NCBI GenBank assembly: GCA_010909725.1
Contig: JAACMV010000003.1
Location: forward strand, 248,001 to 312,000
Reading direction: 5' to 3'
DNA: 64,000 nt
Origin: Picochlorum sp. 'celeri'
Lineage: Eukaryota; Chlorophyta; Trebouxiophyceae
Every line of letters begins with the position of its first letter. The stretch's first letter is position 1. Under the pieces are notes generated by a model. That model had not been told where the DNA came from. It did no database searches and was given only the letters and a program-made list of their open reading frames with translations. Shown here piece by piece: positions 46,658-58,460 of the stretch. The translations under genes were made by a program, and so were the position numbers.

Positions 46658-49098
46658 ATGACAAGCAGAAGTATTGCAACGGGGAAAACCCGAAGCACCA
46701 TAAATATGGATGAAAATGTTATTATCAAGGGATGGCTAGCACGGTGCGTATCTGTTTGGTTTTGTTCCACAAAAAATAAATATACTTCGCCATCCATCCA
46801 TGGCGAAGGCTGTTGTTTCTTCTTCTTCTTTTTCTCCTTCGATATCATGCATCTAGTACTGTTCATCATAAGATAATGTTCGTGTGTGTAGGGAAAGTAC
46901 TGTTGTGGAACGGTTGTTGAATAGACGGTTTGCTGTATTGACTCCGTCAGTGTTTGCAACTTTTAGAAAGGAAACGGATGATGCTCCGTCCAAAGTATGG
47001 TCTGTGACAAAGGATGTGGTAGTAACGCCGGTAAAAGGTGAGGAATATCATTTGAGAAAGCCTGGAACGAGTACGTTTTGGGCTGTGGCCAGTGGTGCAT
47101 ATGATAAAATACAAATGTGGGGATTTTGTGTGACGTGGTCTTCTGTCATGTCGTCTGATAAGCTTACCATGGCGTTTGAATCAGAGGATGTGGCGAAGGA
47201 ATGGCATGCTGCGTTTGAAAAAGCTATATCACATGCGGCGTCGCAGGACGGAAGTGTGACTGTGCATGGTCATGGCAGCCTGATGTCTCAGGCTGACAGA
47301 AGATTGAACACAAGTCAGTCTCTCGAGTCTGCCGAGGAAGCCCCTGGACATCAAGGGAGCGAGGTTCAAAAGCGATCTTGGGCATCTTTGTTGCATATTA
47401 ATGGTATATCTGTGTATGTTGAAGAATTGGATGCGGATGGTGGTGGTGGAGCGCTCATGGTGTCTGCTGTGGTGAGGGCTCCGCCATCTGATGTGACATC
47501 TCATCTTGTTCGCGTTCGAAAAACAGAGGGTCTTGCAATTTTTGCTGGTGCGAAGACGCTGAAGACTGTTGATGAGAATACGCATATAATTGGTCAGACG
47601 TGGAGAGGGAGTGGTCTTTTGGGTAGATGTACGGCACCGAGAGAAATGGTGTTGCTTAGGACGTGGAGAAAGGATATGGATGGCACGTATATTGTCCTGT
47701 ATCAGTCGACCAATCATGTTGCTATGAGAAAGCAAAATGGAAGATGGTGGTCCTTGTCGACCCCGATCAGAGTGGATGTGGAGGCTGCTGGATTCACTAT
47801 TGCTCCTCTGTTGCCAAAGTATGCATCTTCTGCTGCCGAGTCACAGGAATCTCTGGTCACGCTTGTTCTTAAAGCGGATTTGGGAGGCATGCTTTCTGGG
47901 GGAAGTGCGGCAGGGAGATTGCTTTCTCCGTTCCAAGGGGTTGCTGTGAAGAGCATGTTGGAGCCAGTGGTGACATCCATTGTGGTGCTTCGTGATCAGG
48001 TTGAACAGAGCAGATTTGTTGTTCGACCACTGTCACATGTATTGGATATGGAACAAGAGCAGCCCAAGGAAGAATTGGGTGCTCCAGGCAAAAGGAAAAT
48101 GGAACGGACCGCGACGATGCTTGTGTATAGAGACAGAGCCACCTTGGCAGATGCACAAATGCATCGTAAAGAGGAGAAGGAATCTGAGACTGCTGTCAAA
48201 CAACAACCTGTAGAGCCGAGCGAGAGTCCAGATATTTCTTGGGCTATTGCTGGAACGTGTCAAAAGAAATATTGGCTTTCACCAGGAAGTTCCTCCTTTA
48301 AAGTTCGGGGCAAAAAGTATCTTGTGGACAAGAAGAAGATTCCAGCTGCCGTCCCCATGTTTGAGCTTGTTGCAGTAGATTTGCTCGAAATGGAGGAACC
48401 CGTGTACCATGTGTGCCAACATTTGCCTGCCGTCGAACATAGTCCAGCTCCATTTTTGTTCTGTGTGCAAATGATGGTGCCATCGTCACCACCTGTAAGT
48501 CTGGTCAGCTCATGGGCAGCCCCATACCAGATGATGAATGTAGAGCCAGCACAGCTTGTTCAGCAGTTTGAGGCTGACCATGGACCATGTCCTGAGGAAA
48601 TTAGCGCCTTTTTCAAAGCGTTTACAGAGTACGTGTACTATCTTTTAAATGACATCTGTGCATCATTTTTCATGGACGTATCATGCCATGTGCAGGTTTG
48701 TTGAGGGAGATGGTGCTGCAGCTGATGCAAAACGGAATAAAAAGTTTAAAATGATTCCCAATATTGCCCGAGGGAGCTGGATAATAAAGCAAAGTGTCGG
48801 TACGACACCTGTTATTCTCGGGCAAAAGCTTGCGACAAAATACTACAGAGGAAAGAATTATTTCGAGGTTGATGTGGATATTGGAGCCAACAGTGTGGCT
48901 GCGTCCATCACAAACCTGGTCTGTGGTGCAACGAAAAGTCTTGCAGTCGATCTCGGTGTCTTAATTGAAGGCCAATCTGAGGACACATTGCCAGAACAAT
49001 TGATCGGAACAGTTCGTCTGGATGCCCTTGACCTGAAAACTGCATCCTACTTTGACGAGACATCTGGCACTGTGATACGAAAGGGAGATATGATGTGA
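46658..49098 (+). CDS. EDR2-like protein: PH, START and DUF1336 domains
   Basis: Exons 46658-46743, 46892-48628 and 48696-49098 (introns 148 and 67 nt) give 741 residues, near the length of Arabidopsis EDR2 (718). An N-terminal PH-like domain (KGWLARRESTVVERLLNRRF, ending DVAKEWHAAFEKAI) is followed by a START-type lipid-binding region (about 165-370; VVRAPPSDVTSHL, REMVLLRTWRKDMDGTYIVLY) and a C-terminal EDR2_C/DUF1336 domain (about 475-735; ISWAIAGTCQKKYWLSPG, WIIKQSVGTTPVILGQKL, YFEVDVDIG). In plants EDR2 binds phosphoinositides and dampens salicylate-dependent cell death; in an alga the role is probably lipid sensing or transport at membranes. Confidence 0.9.
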
Positions 49099-49410
49099 TA
49101 AGTCTGATGAAATGAAATAGAATATAGTCTATGATGCTATTATGTTCGGTGATATGTAACGCGTATTGTCTCATGATGAATATGCTTGTTGATCTTTTCG
49201 AACAGACAGATCTGTACAGATTTTTCCTGTGAAAGCACAGGAAAAAAAAAGTCAACGAGGTGCATCGTGCATATTGGTGGGAAATACCAAACCGGCCCTA
49301 CTACTCCATTCATATAATTCAGAAAGCATTGTTTGTAAATAGTACTAGAACCCTCCCAGAAAAGGAAGCAAGGAAGGAAGGGAGGGAGGAAATTCTGTTC
49401 GTTGTGCAAC
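49099..49410. other. Intergenic between EDR2-like gene and ALG7
   Basis: Same-strand spacer. It has a GGAAGGAAGG-type purine run just before the ALG7 start and a short hairpin TTTCCTGTG / CACAGGAAA at about 49223-49243. No gene is recognised. Confidence 0.4.
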
Positions 49411-50821
49411 ATGGCTCTCGCACCTCGACAGTATCTGGTTGCACTCAGCGCTGTTGGGTGGATCGGACCTCTGATTGCATTCTTACAAATTAAAGATCCA
49501 AATGTGTGGTATTCAATCGTTATTAGTGCATTAATCAGTGGAGTTGGTTTTTTTGCAACCAAAGCCTCGATTCCAATTATAAAAAGGCGTACGTTGCGAG
49601 CAGGGCTGAGTGGAAAGGATATAAACAAAAGAGGATCAAAAGAAGGAGAAAAGGATGTTCCAGAGTCCCTGGGATTAGCGCCGGGTGTCGTGTTTTTGGT
49701 ATGTCTTTTGGTCAATTCATCACTCAGCACTGCAGTCAGACATTGATGTGGTCCTTTTTTCACATATGCGATGGTTTCAATACGTGTGTAGGTGTGTGTG
49801 ATACTCTTTGAACAGTTGCATTACTATGATGCATCTACTTTTGTGCATGAACTCTTGCAAGGAAGGCTTGATTTTCAATTACAAGGAGCAACAGATGCAT
49901 GGTTGGTAGATTACAATGCTGCATTGGCCACAATATGTTTCATGCTGTTCCTTGGGTTCGCGGATGATGTTTTAGATATTCCATGGAGGGTCAAATTGCT
50001 GCTCCCGTGCTTGGCGTCGTTGCCATTGCTGTCAGCGTATTCTGGAGGAACAGGGATTGTGGTCCCAAAGCCTCTTGTTGCCATGTTGAATATCCCCTCG
50101 TATTTGGAGCTGGGCTTTTTATATAAGATTTATATGGTCACGTTGGTGATATTTTGTGCGAATTCGATCAATATTTTGGCGGGAATTAATGGGTTGGAAG
50201 CGGGGCAAACTTTTGTCATCTCTTGTGCTGTGTTGTTGCACAATTGCATGCAGCTGGCTGGCCCATCTGGGGAGATACCTGAAGGTGCGTTCATGTTCTT
50301 CTTTTTTACTTCTTTCGAATGCTAACATGATTAAAAAATCACTCGTTAATGAATCATGTGGTATGCGTGCAGTTCGAGATGGACATTTATTCTCAGCATA
50401 TCTCATGCTGCCATTAGCAGCAACAACTCTGGGACTGTTGGTGTTCAACTGGTATCCGTCACAGGTTTTCGTTGGAGACACATTTACATACTTTGCGGGT
50501 ATGACATTAAGTGTGGCAGGAATTCTTGGGCATTTTAGTGAAACGCTGTTGCTGTTCTTTGTTCCCCAGATTTTGAATTTTATCTACAGCATACCCCAGT
50601 TGTTCAAATGGAAACCCTGCCCACGCCATAGGCTTCCCAAATATGATCCTGCAACTGGCTTGCTCCATGGAACAGATAATATGAATTTGGTGAATTTATT
50701 CCTCAGGGTTCTTGGGCCTCAAACAGAATTGATGTTATGTGTGTACATTTTAGCATTCCAAGTTGTGTGCTGTGCATTTGGTTTCGTCCTTAGATTCTTC
50801 TTAGCAGGGATTTATAAATAA
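49411..50821 (+). CDS. ALG7: UDP-GlcNAc:dolichyl-phosphate GlcNAc-1-phosphate transferase
   Basis: Exons 49411-49698, 49792-50284 and 50373-50821 (introns 93 and 88 nt) give 409 residues, essentially the length of human DPAGT1. About ten membrane helices. Family signatures: SGKDINKRG in the first cytosolic loop, [13 protein letters not shown] with the catalytic-site [20 protein letters not shown], and [17 protein letters not shown]. It starts N-glycan assembly on the ER membrane by adding GlcNAc-1-P to dolichyl phosphate, the tunicamycin-sensitive step. The stop lies 23 bp from that of the convergent RNA-polymerase gene. Confidence 0.95.
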
Positions 50822-50844
50822 GACTATTCTTACAGTTATAATAT

Positions 50845-51990
50845 CTATGATTCAAATGTGGCCAAACCTTCTAATACTTTGTCGCATTTGGACTCCAATC
50901 GTTTCACTGCTTCCTGGAAAATCTCATGGGGCTTCCATGCACCAGTTGACTCGATAATAAATATAAACTTGTCCTTCCTCTTCCGCAACTGAATTACATC
51001 TTTGTACGCATCTTCTCCCGACATCCGCCGCACCTTTTCCAGCAGTTTTTCATGCTTTGTTGCATCATCCACCTGAAGCGCCCCAGCATCATCCAGGTAC
51101 ATCAACCCTGCCAATTCCTCACACAGCGCATCACATACATCCTTCTCAGGGGTACTATCCAGTAACACGACCTCTGGATAGAGTTTATACCATGTCGTTG
51201 CCACTGGGGACCATTTTGCATGATCTTCTCCCGTTCCTTTGATGCAATGGCATTCCAACTGAATCCTCTGTCCTGGTCTCAACTTTGCAATCAAAATATC
51301 TTCATGCACTGGACCTACACTGTCAATCAACAACGACTGATCGCTTTCAAACACTGTTTTAGTGTCATTAGGAATCTCAGAGCCAGCACTGAGCCATTGC
51401 AACTGGCTTGTATACACCTTGTCATTCTCCATGGAGCCATCCGGCAGCCTCTTGCATGTCACATCCAGTTTCAACACAATGGTATTCTTCTCATTCGCTG
51501 GATCGGACGCCGCCTTCCATTCAAACAGCCTTGGATCGACACGTAAAGGAATCATTCCCAGCCTATGCGACAAAACCTCATCCTGAATAATGGAGGTGTT
51601 GTTCATGATGTACACATGCTCAATCGCCATTGTGGGAACTTCTGCAATCATCACCCGCCTCAACGCATTCGCAATGGAGCAACTAATACCACTCACTTCA
51701 AACTCCATATCATCCCCATCATATTTCAACACTTTAATCTTGAGAGACTCTTTGAACGCGTCTAAAGAAAACGATGAGTCTACGTGACCATACTGATTAT
51801 GAGCAATATTGCTGGAGGTGTACAAATTCACATCTGGCCCACACACAACCCGTGTCCTTTGAATCTCCAGAGCATCTTGCACCATCCCACGAGGTGATGA
51901 TGTCCCTTCTGCCGCCCCCTCCTCTTTCTTCTTCTTCTTCCCACTGCTGCTGTCTTTTTTCTTCGTTTTGCCTTTGGTAGAAGCTCCCAT
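50845..51990 (-). CDS. RPAC1: RNA polymerase I and III subunit AC40 (RPAC1)
   Basis: 381 residues, single exon. The first 35 residues are Lys/Ser-rich and extra to the family. The alpha-like core has SCSIANALRRVMIAEVPTMA, HVYIMNNTSIIQDEVLSHRL and GMIPLRVDP, and the KGTGEDHAKWSPVATTWYKL segment that marks RPAC1 rather than Pol II RPB3. It pairs with AC19 to nucleate assembly of RNA polymerases I and III. A Pol II RPB3 would instead carry zinc-binding cysteines, absent here. Divergent from the TMEM209-like gene with 408 bp between starts. Confidence 0.94.
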   Translation of the reverse strand: MGASTKGKTKKKDSSSGKKKKKEEGAAEGTSSPRGMVQDALEIQRTRVVCGPDVNLYTSSNIAHNQYGHVDSSFSLDAFKESLKIKVLKYDGDDMEFEVSGISCSIANALRRVMIAEVPTMAIEHVYIMNNTSIIQDEVLSHRLGMIPLRVDPRLFEWKAASDPANEKNTIVLKLDVTCKRLPDGSMENDKVYTSQLQWLSAGSEIPNDTKTVFESDQSLLIDSVGPVHEDILIAKLRPGQRIQLECHCIKGTGEDHAKWSPVATTWYKLYPEVVLLDSTPEKDVCDALCEELAGLMYLDDAGALQVDDATKHEKLLEKVRRMSGEDAYKDVIQLRKRKDKFIFIIESTGAWKPHEIFQEAVKRLESKCDKVLEGLATFES

Positions 51991-52398
51991 GGTGTATCTA
52001 AATTGTTCCTTGTCAGATCAGGAATCCTATCGCAGGCTACTGTCTTTAGTTTAATAGGTATCAAATGTCTCTAGAATATATGGGGTATTCTATAACACAG
52101 CAGAATAGACTAGAAGAGAGTTGCGGTCGTGAAAATCATGCATACGCAGGTGTATGCTGTCGACGTACAGGCGATCTCTCGTCCCCTCTAGACGTCGTTA
52201 TGTATGTAATTGAATATTTGTATATTGCATGCAGTAGAGAAACCAAAGGGTATTGAGCGCCGTGAAGGTGCCATCACATTTTTTATTAGTGCGTTCGGAA
52301 TTTGATCAATTTTTTTTTGACATCTTGCCAATGCTACGAAGAACCGATTCTTGCCGCATATGTAATTCTGTCTAAACAATACTGTTACTAGCACAGCC
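51991..52398. other. Divergent intergenic region (RPAC1 / TMEM209-like)
   Basis: Holds both promoters. AT-rich segments occur near 52070 and 52205, and a poly-T run near 52310. No gene or clear RNA element. Confidence 0.4.
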
Positions 52399-54138
52399 AT
52401 GGCTGTGCGTTGGAATTCTCTGGAGTATTCCACGACTCCCAACAACAATAGAAGGGACATAAAACAGAAGGATTCTGAGACGCACGAGCCAGCGCCACGT
52501 GGAGTTGAAAAGGCATCTATAGCAATTATTAAAATATCTGCATCGATCCTGGCAGTTCTGTACTTTGCAGAAGGGTCAGGGGCAAAAGGACATGGAATCT
52601 CTGTAGAGTGGCATCAGTTTGTCAAGCAGTGTGCCATTTGGATATGTGTGACTGCCACAGTCCCCTACTTTATAGCAAAGACGCTGTCTCGTGCATCTCA
52701 TCGTACGAAAGATGCTGGGGGTGTCAAGGGGGCTTTTGATCGCGTGAGAGAGGAGCATGTGGGACAGGATGCAGAGCAACGCATGCTGATCACACCACCG
52801 TCGAGGGGTGAGGTTGCGCATCGCCAAGGGCAGGGGCGGATGGCTGGAAGTATGGATGATGCGGGTCGTGAGCACCGTCGGGTGAGTCCTATGATGACGA
52901 GACAACATTCACAGAGGACAAGGACACCGGAGCAGATTGGAAGAATTCTGTCTGATTTTGATGAAGCAGCAAATGCAGCGGCTCAGGCCACGCAATCCGG
53001 AGGGGAAGGGTCAATGAAAAAGATGTTTGTATCCATGCCACAGCAAGGTTTTGCTGATGCGTTGCAGTCTCCTGGAACAATGTTGCTCAACACGTATAGG
53101 CCTTCTGCTGTGAGCAAAGGCGCTGTGTCAACGACGGTGGCATCAGATGGGTCCATTGTATCGTCATTGCAGACAGAAAGAGATAGAGTGCTTGCAGAGC
53201 TTGGTATAGATGAAGACATTCTAGAAAGGTCGATCGAAACGTTGAGAGAATGGATTGCCTGTAGGGTGTTGCAGCCATTAGAAAAGGCCATTTCTGCAGC
53301 CCACTCCAATGTCGTCAACACTGCAGCCTCTCTAGGATTTCAAAATGTGAATCTGACGAATTTGAATGATTTGGGATTGGAGCCATCTTCAAAGCTTGCT
53401 GATGATACACACACATTGAATCAATTGCATCATGCTGTTGCAGATGCCATGGCCTCCAACCAGATGAATGCATCCAACCCAAGGTATCAGAAATGTCGTC
53501 AGGCGATACTCACATATCATAATTTACTCTTGTTATTGCGCGGAGAATTCCTGCCTGGGTCGCTCGTGTCATCAGACCCAGACGGGTATATTCTCAAGAG
53601 AATCAAAGAGCTCTCCAACGGTACATGCATGAAGGATTTCATGTGGAATAGTGGAGGAGAGTCTTCTAATCAAAAAGCATGGAATAGCGAACTGCCGACA
53701 GATTCTGCCCTCATTCTGTACTTCTTTGCATCATTCTTATCGGCACCTTTTTGGACGTTTGCAGATAAGGATCAGGGCAAGGTGGAAGGGCCTTCTGACA
53801 TTTTATTCCTAGGTCGCCTGCCTCCTCGAGTATCAGGAAAATTCACCGCAATTCTGCCAACTCGACTTCCGAAAGGATCGAAAGGAACGAGTGTTCAAGG
53901 ATTGCAGCTCGGTGGAACCAACCCATACTTTTCAGTGTCTGTGGAAGGCACTGAAAAGTTGACAGAAACCGGCCAGTTGGGACTGTTTAGAATATTAGTA
54001 ATCTTTCTCTTCTATGTCAACCAGGACAATGGAATGCTTGGTAACAGCAGCTTTGAGCATTTGCATTTAGATACAGTGGTGGAAAAGAAGAAGAGATTCC
54101 ATTTCATTGATAGTTTACGGCGCCTGCATTTGTGGTAA
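52399..54138 (+). CDS. TMEM209-like nuclear-envelope/cytochrome-b561-N family protein
   Basis: 579 residues, single exon. Two N-terminal hydrophobic helices (about 40-58 and 75-92; ASIAIIKISASILAVLYFAEG, FVKQCAIWICVTATVPYFIA) are followed by a disordered Arg/Gln/Ser-rich region and a C-terminal conserved half: LGIDEDILERSIETLREWIACRVLQPLEKAI, FLPGSLVSSDPDGYILKRI, LILYFFASFLSAPF and FHFIDSLRRLHLW. This arrangement matches the TMEM209 family (Pfam cytochrome b561 N-terminal family by name, though not an electron carrier), reported at the nuclear envelope with nucleoporins. The assignment is from pattern memory. Confidence 0.7.
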   Translation: MAVRWNSLEYSTTPNNNRRDIKQKDSETHEPAPRGVEKASIAIIKISASILAVLYFAEGSGAKGHGISVEWHQFVKQCAIWICVTATVPYFIAKTLSRASHRTKDAGGVKGAFDRVREEHVGQDAEQRMLITPPSRGEVAHRQGQGRMAGSMDDAGREHRRVSPMMTRQHSQRTRTPEQIGRILSDFDEAANAAAQATQSGGEGSMKKMFVSMPQQGFADALQSPGTMLLNTYRPSAVSKGAVSTTVASDGSIVSSLQTERDRVLAELGIDEDILERSIETLREWIACRVLQPLEKAISAAHSNVVNTAASLGFQNVNLTNLNDLGLEPSSKLADDTHTLNQLHHAVADAMASNQMNASNPRYQKCRQAILTYHNLLLLLRGEFLPGSLVSSDPDGYILKRIKELSNGTCMKDFMWNSGGESSNQKAWNSELPTDSALILYFFASFLSAPFWTFADKDQGKVEGPSDILFLGRLPPRVSGKFTAILPTRLPKGSKGTSVQGLQLGGTNPYFSVSVEGTEKLTETGQLGLFRILVIFLFYVNQDNGMLGNSSFEHLHLDTVVEKKKRFHFIDSLRRLHLW

Positions 54139-54480
54139 CCATCCCAGGGGATGTGCAGGCGATATAGATACATTCATTCATGATGATGTGTAATCATAAT
54201 GCAAACATAATCTGCGATTGTATATGTACGCCGGGAATGCTATTGCATCTCCATCAGGATTACATGTACATTCAAGTGATATCACTTGAGTCTTGACAAA
54301 ATGTAAAAATTCTTTCGGTAAAAAAGTCAACGCAGGTATACGACCGATATCATATTCGTTGACCATTATAACCCATTATTTATGTTGTATATAAATACAT
54401 CAACCACAACAGCTATCCAGGCCTACGATTTCCATTTCGCGAGAAAGAGGATCGAGAGCCCGGTGAGACTCCACACACCC
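54139..54480. other. Intergenic, nothing recognised
   Basis: Spacer between two plus-strand genes. A short TCAAGTGATATCACTTGA perfect palindrome lies at about 54272-54289. No coding pattern. Confidence 0.45.
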
Positions 54481-55200
54481 ATGACTATCCATACAACTCA
54501 GTATGACCAGTCTTTGCGGCAGCATGGCATACCCTCAGTCTCAAGAGACGAGGTACGTACAGCTTGCGGAAGAGATGAGAGTCGCCTACGAGAGAATCGC
54601 TCGTGCGGAACGGCAGAAGGATATAGGGCCCAGTGTAAAAAGGATGGCCATGGACAGTCAGAGACATCCTTATTCCCTCCTGGGGATGCTTTATTAGAGA
54701 GTCTTTCGAGCAATCCATCCCTGTGGCCTTTTGAAAAACATCTTCCGGGATACCAAGGACCGTATGAAGCATTGCCAGAGGGAGGATGGGTCACAGGGGC
54801 CGAGGCAGTGAGCAAGAGAGGTATCGACCTCAGACTCTTTTATGACGAAGACACATGCATGGTAAAAGGATGCGTCCGGTTCAACGCAAACGCCTCTATA
54901 GGGAAAGGATTTTCACTTCCTGTTCATGGAGGGGCTATTGAAACTGTTCTGGACGAGTCGACAGCTGAAATGGGCAAAATTGCTGCCTTTCCATTTCTTG
55001 CAACTCGAAAGATATCCTTTGAGATTAAAAAGTCTGTTCCCATGGATGTCAGCCTGTATGTAGAGTGTTCATTAATGAATATCAAAGGATTACGATGTCG
55101 AGTGCATGGAAAAATTCTCGATGCCATGGAGGATGGTGCAGTCTTGGCAGAATGTGATGCAGAACTGGTCAACATGGTGGCCTTTGTTGACAAGATGTAA
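54481..55200 (+). CDS. Hotdog-fold thioesterase (THEM4/PaaI-like)
   Basis: The conserved part runs from about 54700 to the stop at 55200. FSLPVHGGAIETVLDESTAE holds the HGG and the catalytic Asp/Glu helix of hotdog thioesterases; KISFEIKKSVPMDVSLYVEC and AVLAECDAELVNM follow in the usual order. The layout, with a helical segment (LWPFEKHLPGYQGPYEALP) before the domain, resembles eukaryotic THEM4/THEM5-type acyl-CoA thioesterases. The 5' end is uncertain: from the ATG at 54481 the frame is open throughout, but a GTACGT donor at 54553 and an AG at 54699 would remove 147 nt in frame. Fatty-acyl-CoA hydrolysis is the likely activity. Confidence 0.78.
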   Translation: MTIHTTQYDQSLRQHGIPSVSRDEVRTACGRDESRLRENRSCGTAEGYRAQCKKDGHGQSETSLFPPGDALLESLSSNPSLWPFEKHLPGYQGPYEALPEGGWVTGAEAVSKRGIDLRLFYDEDTCMVKGCVRFNANASIGKGFSLPVHGGAIETVLDESTAEMGKIAAFPFLATRKISFEIKKSVPMDVSLYVECSLMNIKGLRCRVHGKILDAMEDGAVLAECDAELVNMVAFVDKM

Positions 55201-55504
55201 CTCTCCCTTTGCGAAAACCAAATCTACTTTTCGAAATCATCATTCCCGATCTGCATTTCATTTGTATCCTATCCGAAATTCAATAAATCTCTATACCCTG
55301 TCAATAAACACAGAAAGCAAAGTTCTGCAAAAATCAACTGAATTTTCAAATGTCTCCTTTACAGAACTTTTTCTTCCTTGCATGGCAGTACATGTATCAA
55401 CGCACCCAATAACTTCAATCGATATCCAAATCAGATAGCCTTGGGGGCTGCAGGTATGAGAATCCAAGGACACGGCGATTCATAGTTGTAGTAGACGCGT
55501 CAGT
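55201..55504. other. Intergenic, nothing recognised
   Basis: Same-strand spacer before the MscS channel gene. No gene or structured RNA was seen. Confidence 0.4.
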
Positions 55505-58076
55505 ATGGTGAACAGTGTGCACAGTGATCACCCAGCGAGTCCCAGACATCGCCGTGTGCGAAGTATGGATGCGCTTAGTGTATCACATAGTTCAGATGAA
55601 GAGGATGAGGATAGAGTGCTCTTCAGAAAGAGTAGGGAGCGCGAGAGGTGGAAATCCGCGGCACTGCTGAGCCAACCCTCAGACGCGGGAGATTTGGCGA
55701 ATACTGTCGCCAATATGCCGGATATCATCATCAGTAATAATGGAGTGGATGTTTTTGTGGAGAGAGCATCTGTAAAGTCGGGGAGTGTGGCGCACTCTCC
55801 GAGGAAGTTTACCGGTCAAACTGGTGGTAGGTGATACGAAATGAATGTCTGTGATGCATGGATGTTTCTTTGGATGACGATATGTAAATGTTGCAGAGGC
55901 TGTGTCAGATGTGGTCTCGGGACACGCGTTATCTGGTGGGCATGCAGAAGATGGGACAACATCTCCTCCTACTTCCCCTCACGGAGCCAAAAAGAGGAGG
56001 GAGTTGCGCAAACTTTTATCGTTGGAAGATAACGATCCAGAATTGCTTCCTGACGACCCTAATAACTTTTTTGGATTTCAAGAAAAACAAAAGAATGCAG
56101 AGGCTGCAGGCAAGCATGAGCTTCCTCTGATTAAGACACGAAAGTTTAAAGTTTGGTTCATGATTGCTGTGGGCCAACTAATCGCAATCCTGATTGGAAC
56201 GATGATTCTGGTGTATGGGGACCGGTCTGTAAAGCAAACGTTTCAATTATGGAGATGGTTTTATCTGATTGCATTGCTACCTGCTGGGTGGCTGTTGGCA
56301 AATTTGTTGACTTTGCTGTTGATTGTCTTGGTCGAGAAGACCATGATGACAGTTGTCAATGCCTTGTATTTTGCATATGCTCTTCGAAAGCATATCCGAT
56401 GGGTGATGAGAGCGTTGAATATATTTCTTTGTTGGACGTTGATGATGACAATTCAAACACAGGCTCAAGACAGTGGCGTGAATCAAGTATATGAGTGGAT
56501 TGCGAGGTTGCTTGGATGTGTCATTGTGTTCACCCTTGGGAATCTGGTGAAGCGGTTGCTCGCCAAGATGATGGCGTTAAAGTTTCATGCAACCTCTCAT
56601 CATAGTAAAATGACAGAGTCGCTCAGAAAAGAGCATTATTTGAAGGCCCTGCTGCGTCCTCGAATGAGGGCCTTGCAGAATGAAGAGAATCAGGGAAATT
56701 CAAAACTCAATTTCCTGCATCCATGGAGAAAAGTGTCGAGAGAAAATTATGAAATTGATATTAAGATTGACGATACGTTAAAGAGTGATGACGAGGACCC
56801 ATCAAGGAGCAGGCCTGCTGATGCACCACATGATATGAGAGCACTGCCCCTGCCTCAATTCAGTATGAAGAGCGAGGACGTTGATCCACACAAGAGAGCA
56901 AGGATGATCAATAACTTGTCAAAGCTTGAGCACTATGTTCGTAAGTCGACATTTAGCGTGACATTTCGGGATGAGTTGAATAGAGTAGAGGAATCCAATT
57001 TGAACAGTGAGATGGAGGTGAATCGTGTCGCATACTACCTGTTCTGGAACGTCAAAGCAGACATGGCGACCCGTTATATCCAGATGAGTGATCTTGAAAA
57101 CTTTCTGTATCCAGCAGAGATTCCTCAAGCTTTTGAAACATTTGATGTGGACAAGGATGGAAAGATTTCACTCATGGATTGTGCTGCAGCAGTTGGACAG
57201 ATTTATAAAGAACGATCGAATTTGGCCTCAACGCTACGAGATGCACGATCTATCAACAAGACTTTGGAAGTGTTGATTGGACTCAGTGTTCACGTACTTT
57301 TCATATTCTTCTATTTGATGATTTTCAATACGGGAGGGTCAATCACAGATGCATGGATTAGTTTCTCTGGAATCCTGTTGGCCTTTTCGTTTCTATTTGC
57401 AGGAGCGGCACAAATCGCGTTTGAAAATATTATATTTTTGTACTCTGTCAGGAGTTACGTGACAGGAGACATCCTGCTTGTTGATGGTGATTACCTGGAA
57501 GTGACTGAAATGAGCATCAACTACACATGCTTCAGCTCGGACATCAACAGAAAAGTATGGATCCCAAACAACATTATCCGCCAGAAGACGTTTGTGAATT
57601 TGAGTGATTCTGGGTCCAAATTTGAGTCATATAGTATCCTTGTGGACTTTGACTCTGACCCAGCACTGCTCGCAGAGATTGAAGACATGTTGGCACGCTT
57701 GCACAAGGAATCGCCAAAAGAATATGGGCCCAGCTATCGCTGTAAATACAGTGACTCTGTGGATCCATTCAAAGTTAAGATCCAAGTACTCATTCACTAT
57801 ACACACCCAGGTATTGATCTGAGGAGAACAGCATTAGCTCGATCAGCAGTGCTGGAGAAGATTGCTGAAATTCTTCGAGCACGTGGAATCCCATATACGT
57901 TACCAGCAATACGAGGAGAGAATCCACAAGAGCCGGGGGCTGCGATTGATGCCGACAAGAATGAAACTAACATACAGCAGCCCACAGAATCCAGAAGGAG
58001 AAACCCATTGAATGTACTAAGAAACAGAGGGATGGCTGCTCGATTGTCAGGGCAAGGTGATCCTCAAACAGAATAA
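55505..58076 (+). CDS. MscS-like mechanosensitive channel with an EF-hand
   Basis: Exons 55505-55826 and 55897-58076 (70-nt GTAGGT...TGCAG intron) give 833 residues. A disordered, phosphosite-rich N-terminus of about 150 residues precedes four or five helices in the first half, a cytosolic loop with an EF-hand (FDVDKDGKISLMD, near residue 524), then the pore-lining helices (LIGLSVHVLFIFFYLMIF; WISFSGILLAFSFLFAGAAQ) and the MscS beta domain (YVTGDILLVDGDYLEVTEM, IPNNIIRQKTFVNLSDS). This is the architecture of Msy1/Msy2 of fission yeast and plant MSL10-type channels combined: calcium-regulated release of ions on membrane tension, at plasma membrane or ER. Confidence 0.93.
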
Positions 58077-58460
58077 TAATTACTATACTATTCCATCGAA
58101 TATGTATGCATCTCGAGAAGCAAGATACTACGCAAGACTGATGAGACCATATCCATTCGTGGCGGTAGATATAAATAAATAAAGCGTGTTTGGTGTCGGA
58201 TTGCTATTCCCCATGGAAGAGAAGGCTTCCGTACCAAACACTATGCATACCATGCTCCATATACTATTTTTCAATCAAATGAATCTTTTAAGTACATAAT
58301 TGCATTCGAGCTACAGTAAATTGGGCCTATATTCAAAGAATTGGTCACAAATACAAGAGAGAAACGTTTTGAGTGGGCACACTGTGTGCATTGCTCCGAC
58401 TCAGAAGACTCACGCTAGATTGTTAGATTGGCCATTAATTCTTCACTATCAATCATTAAA
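58077..58460. other. Intergenic, nothing recognised
   Basis: Same-strand spacer, AT-rich, with AATAAATAAA at about 58170-58180, a possible polyadenylation signal for the channel gene. Confidence 0.4.
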
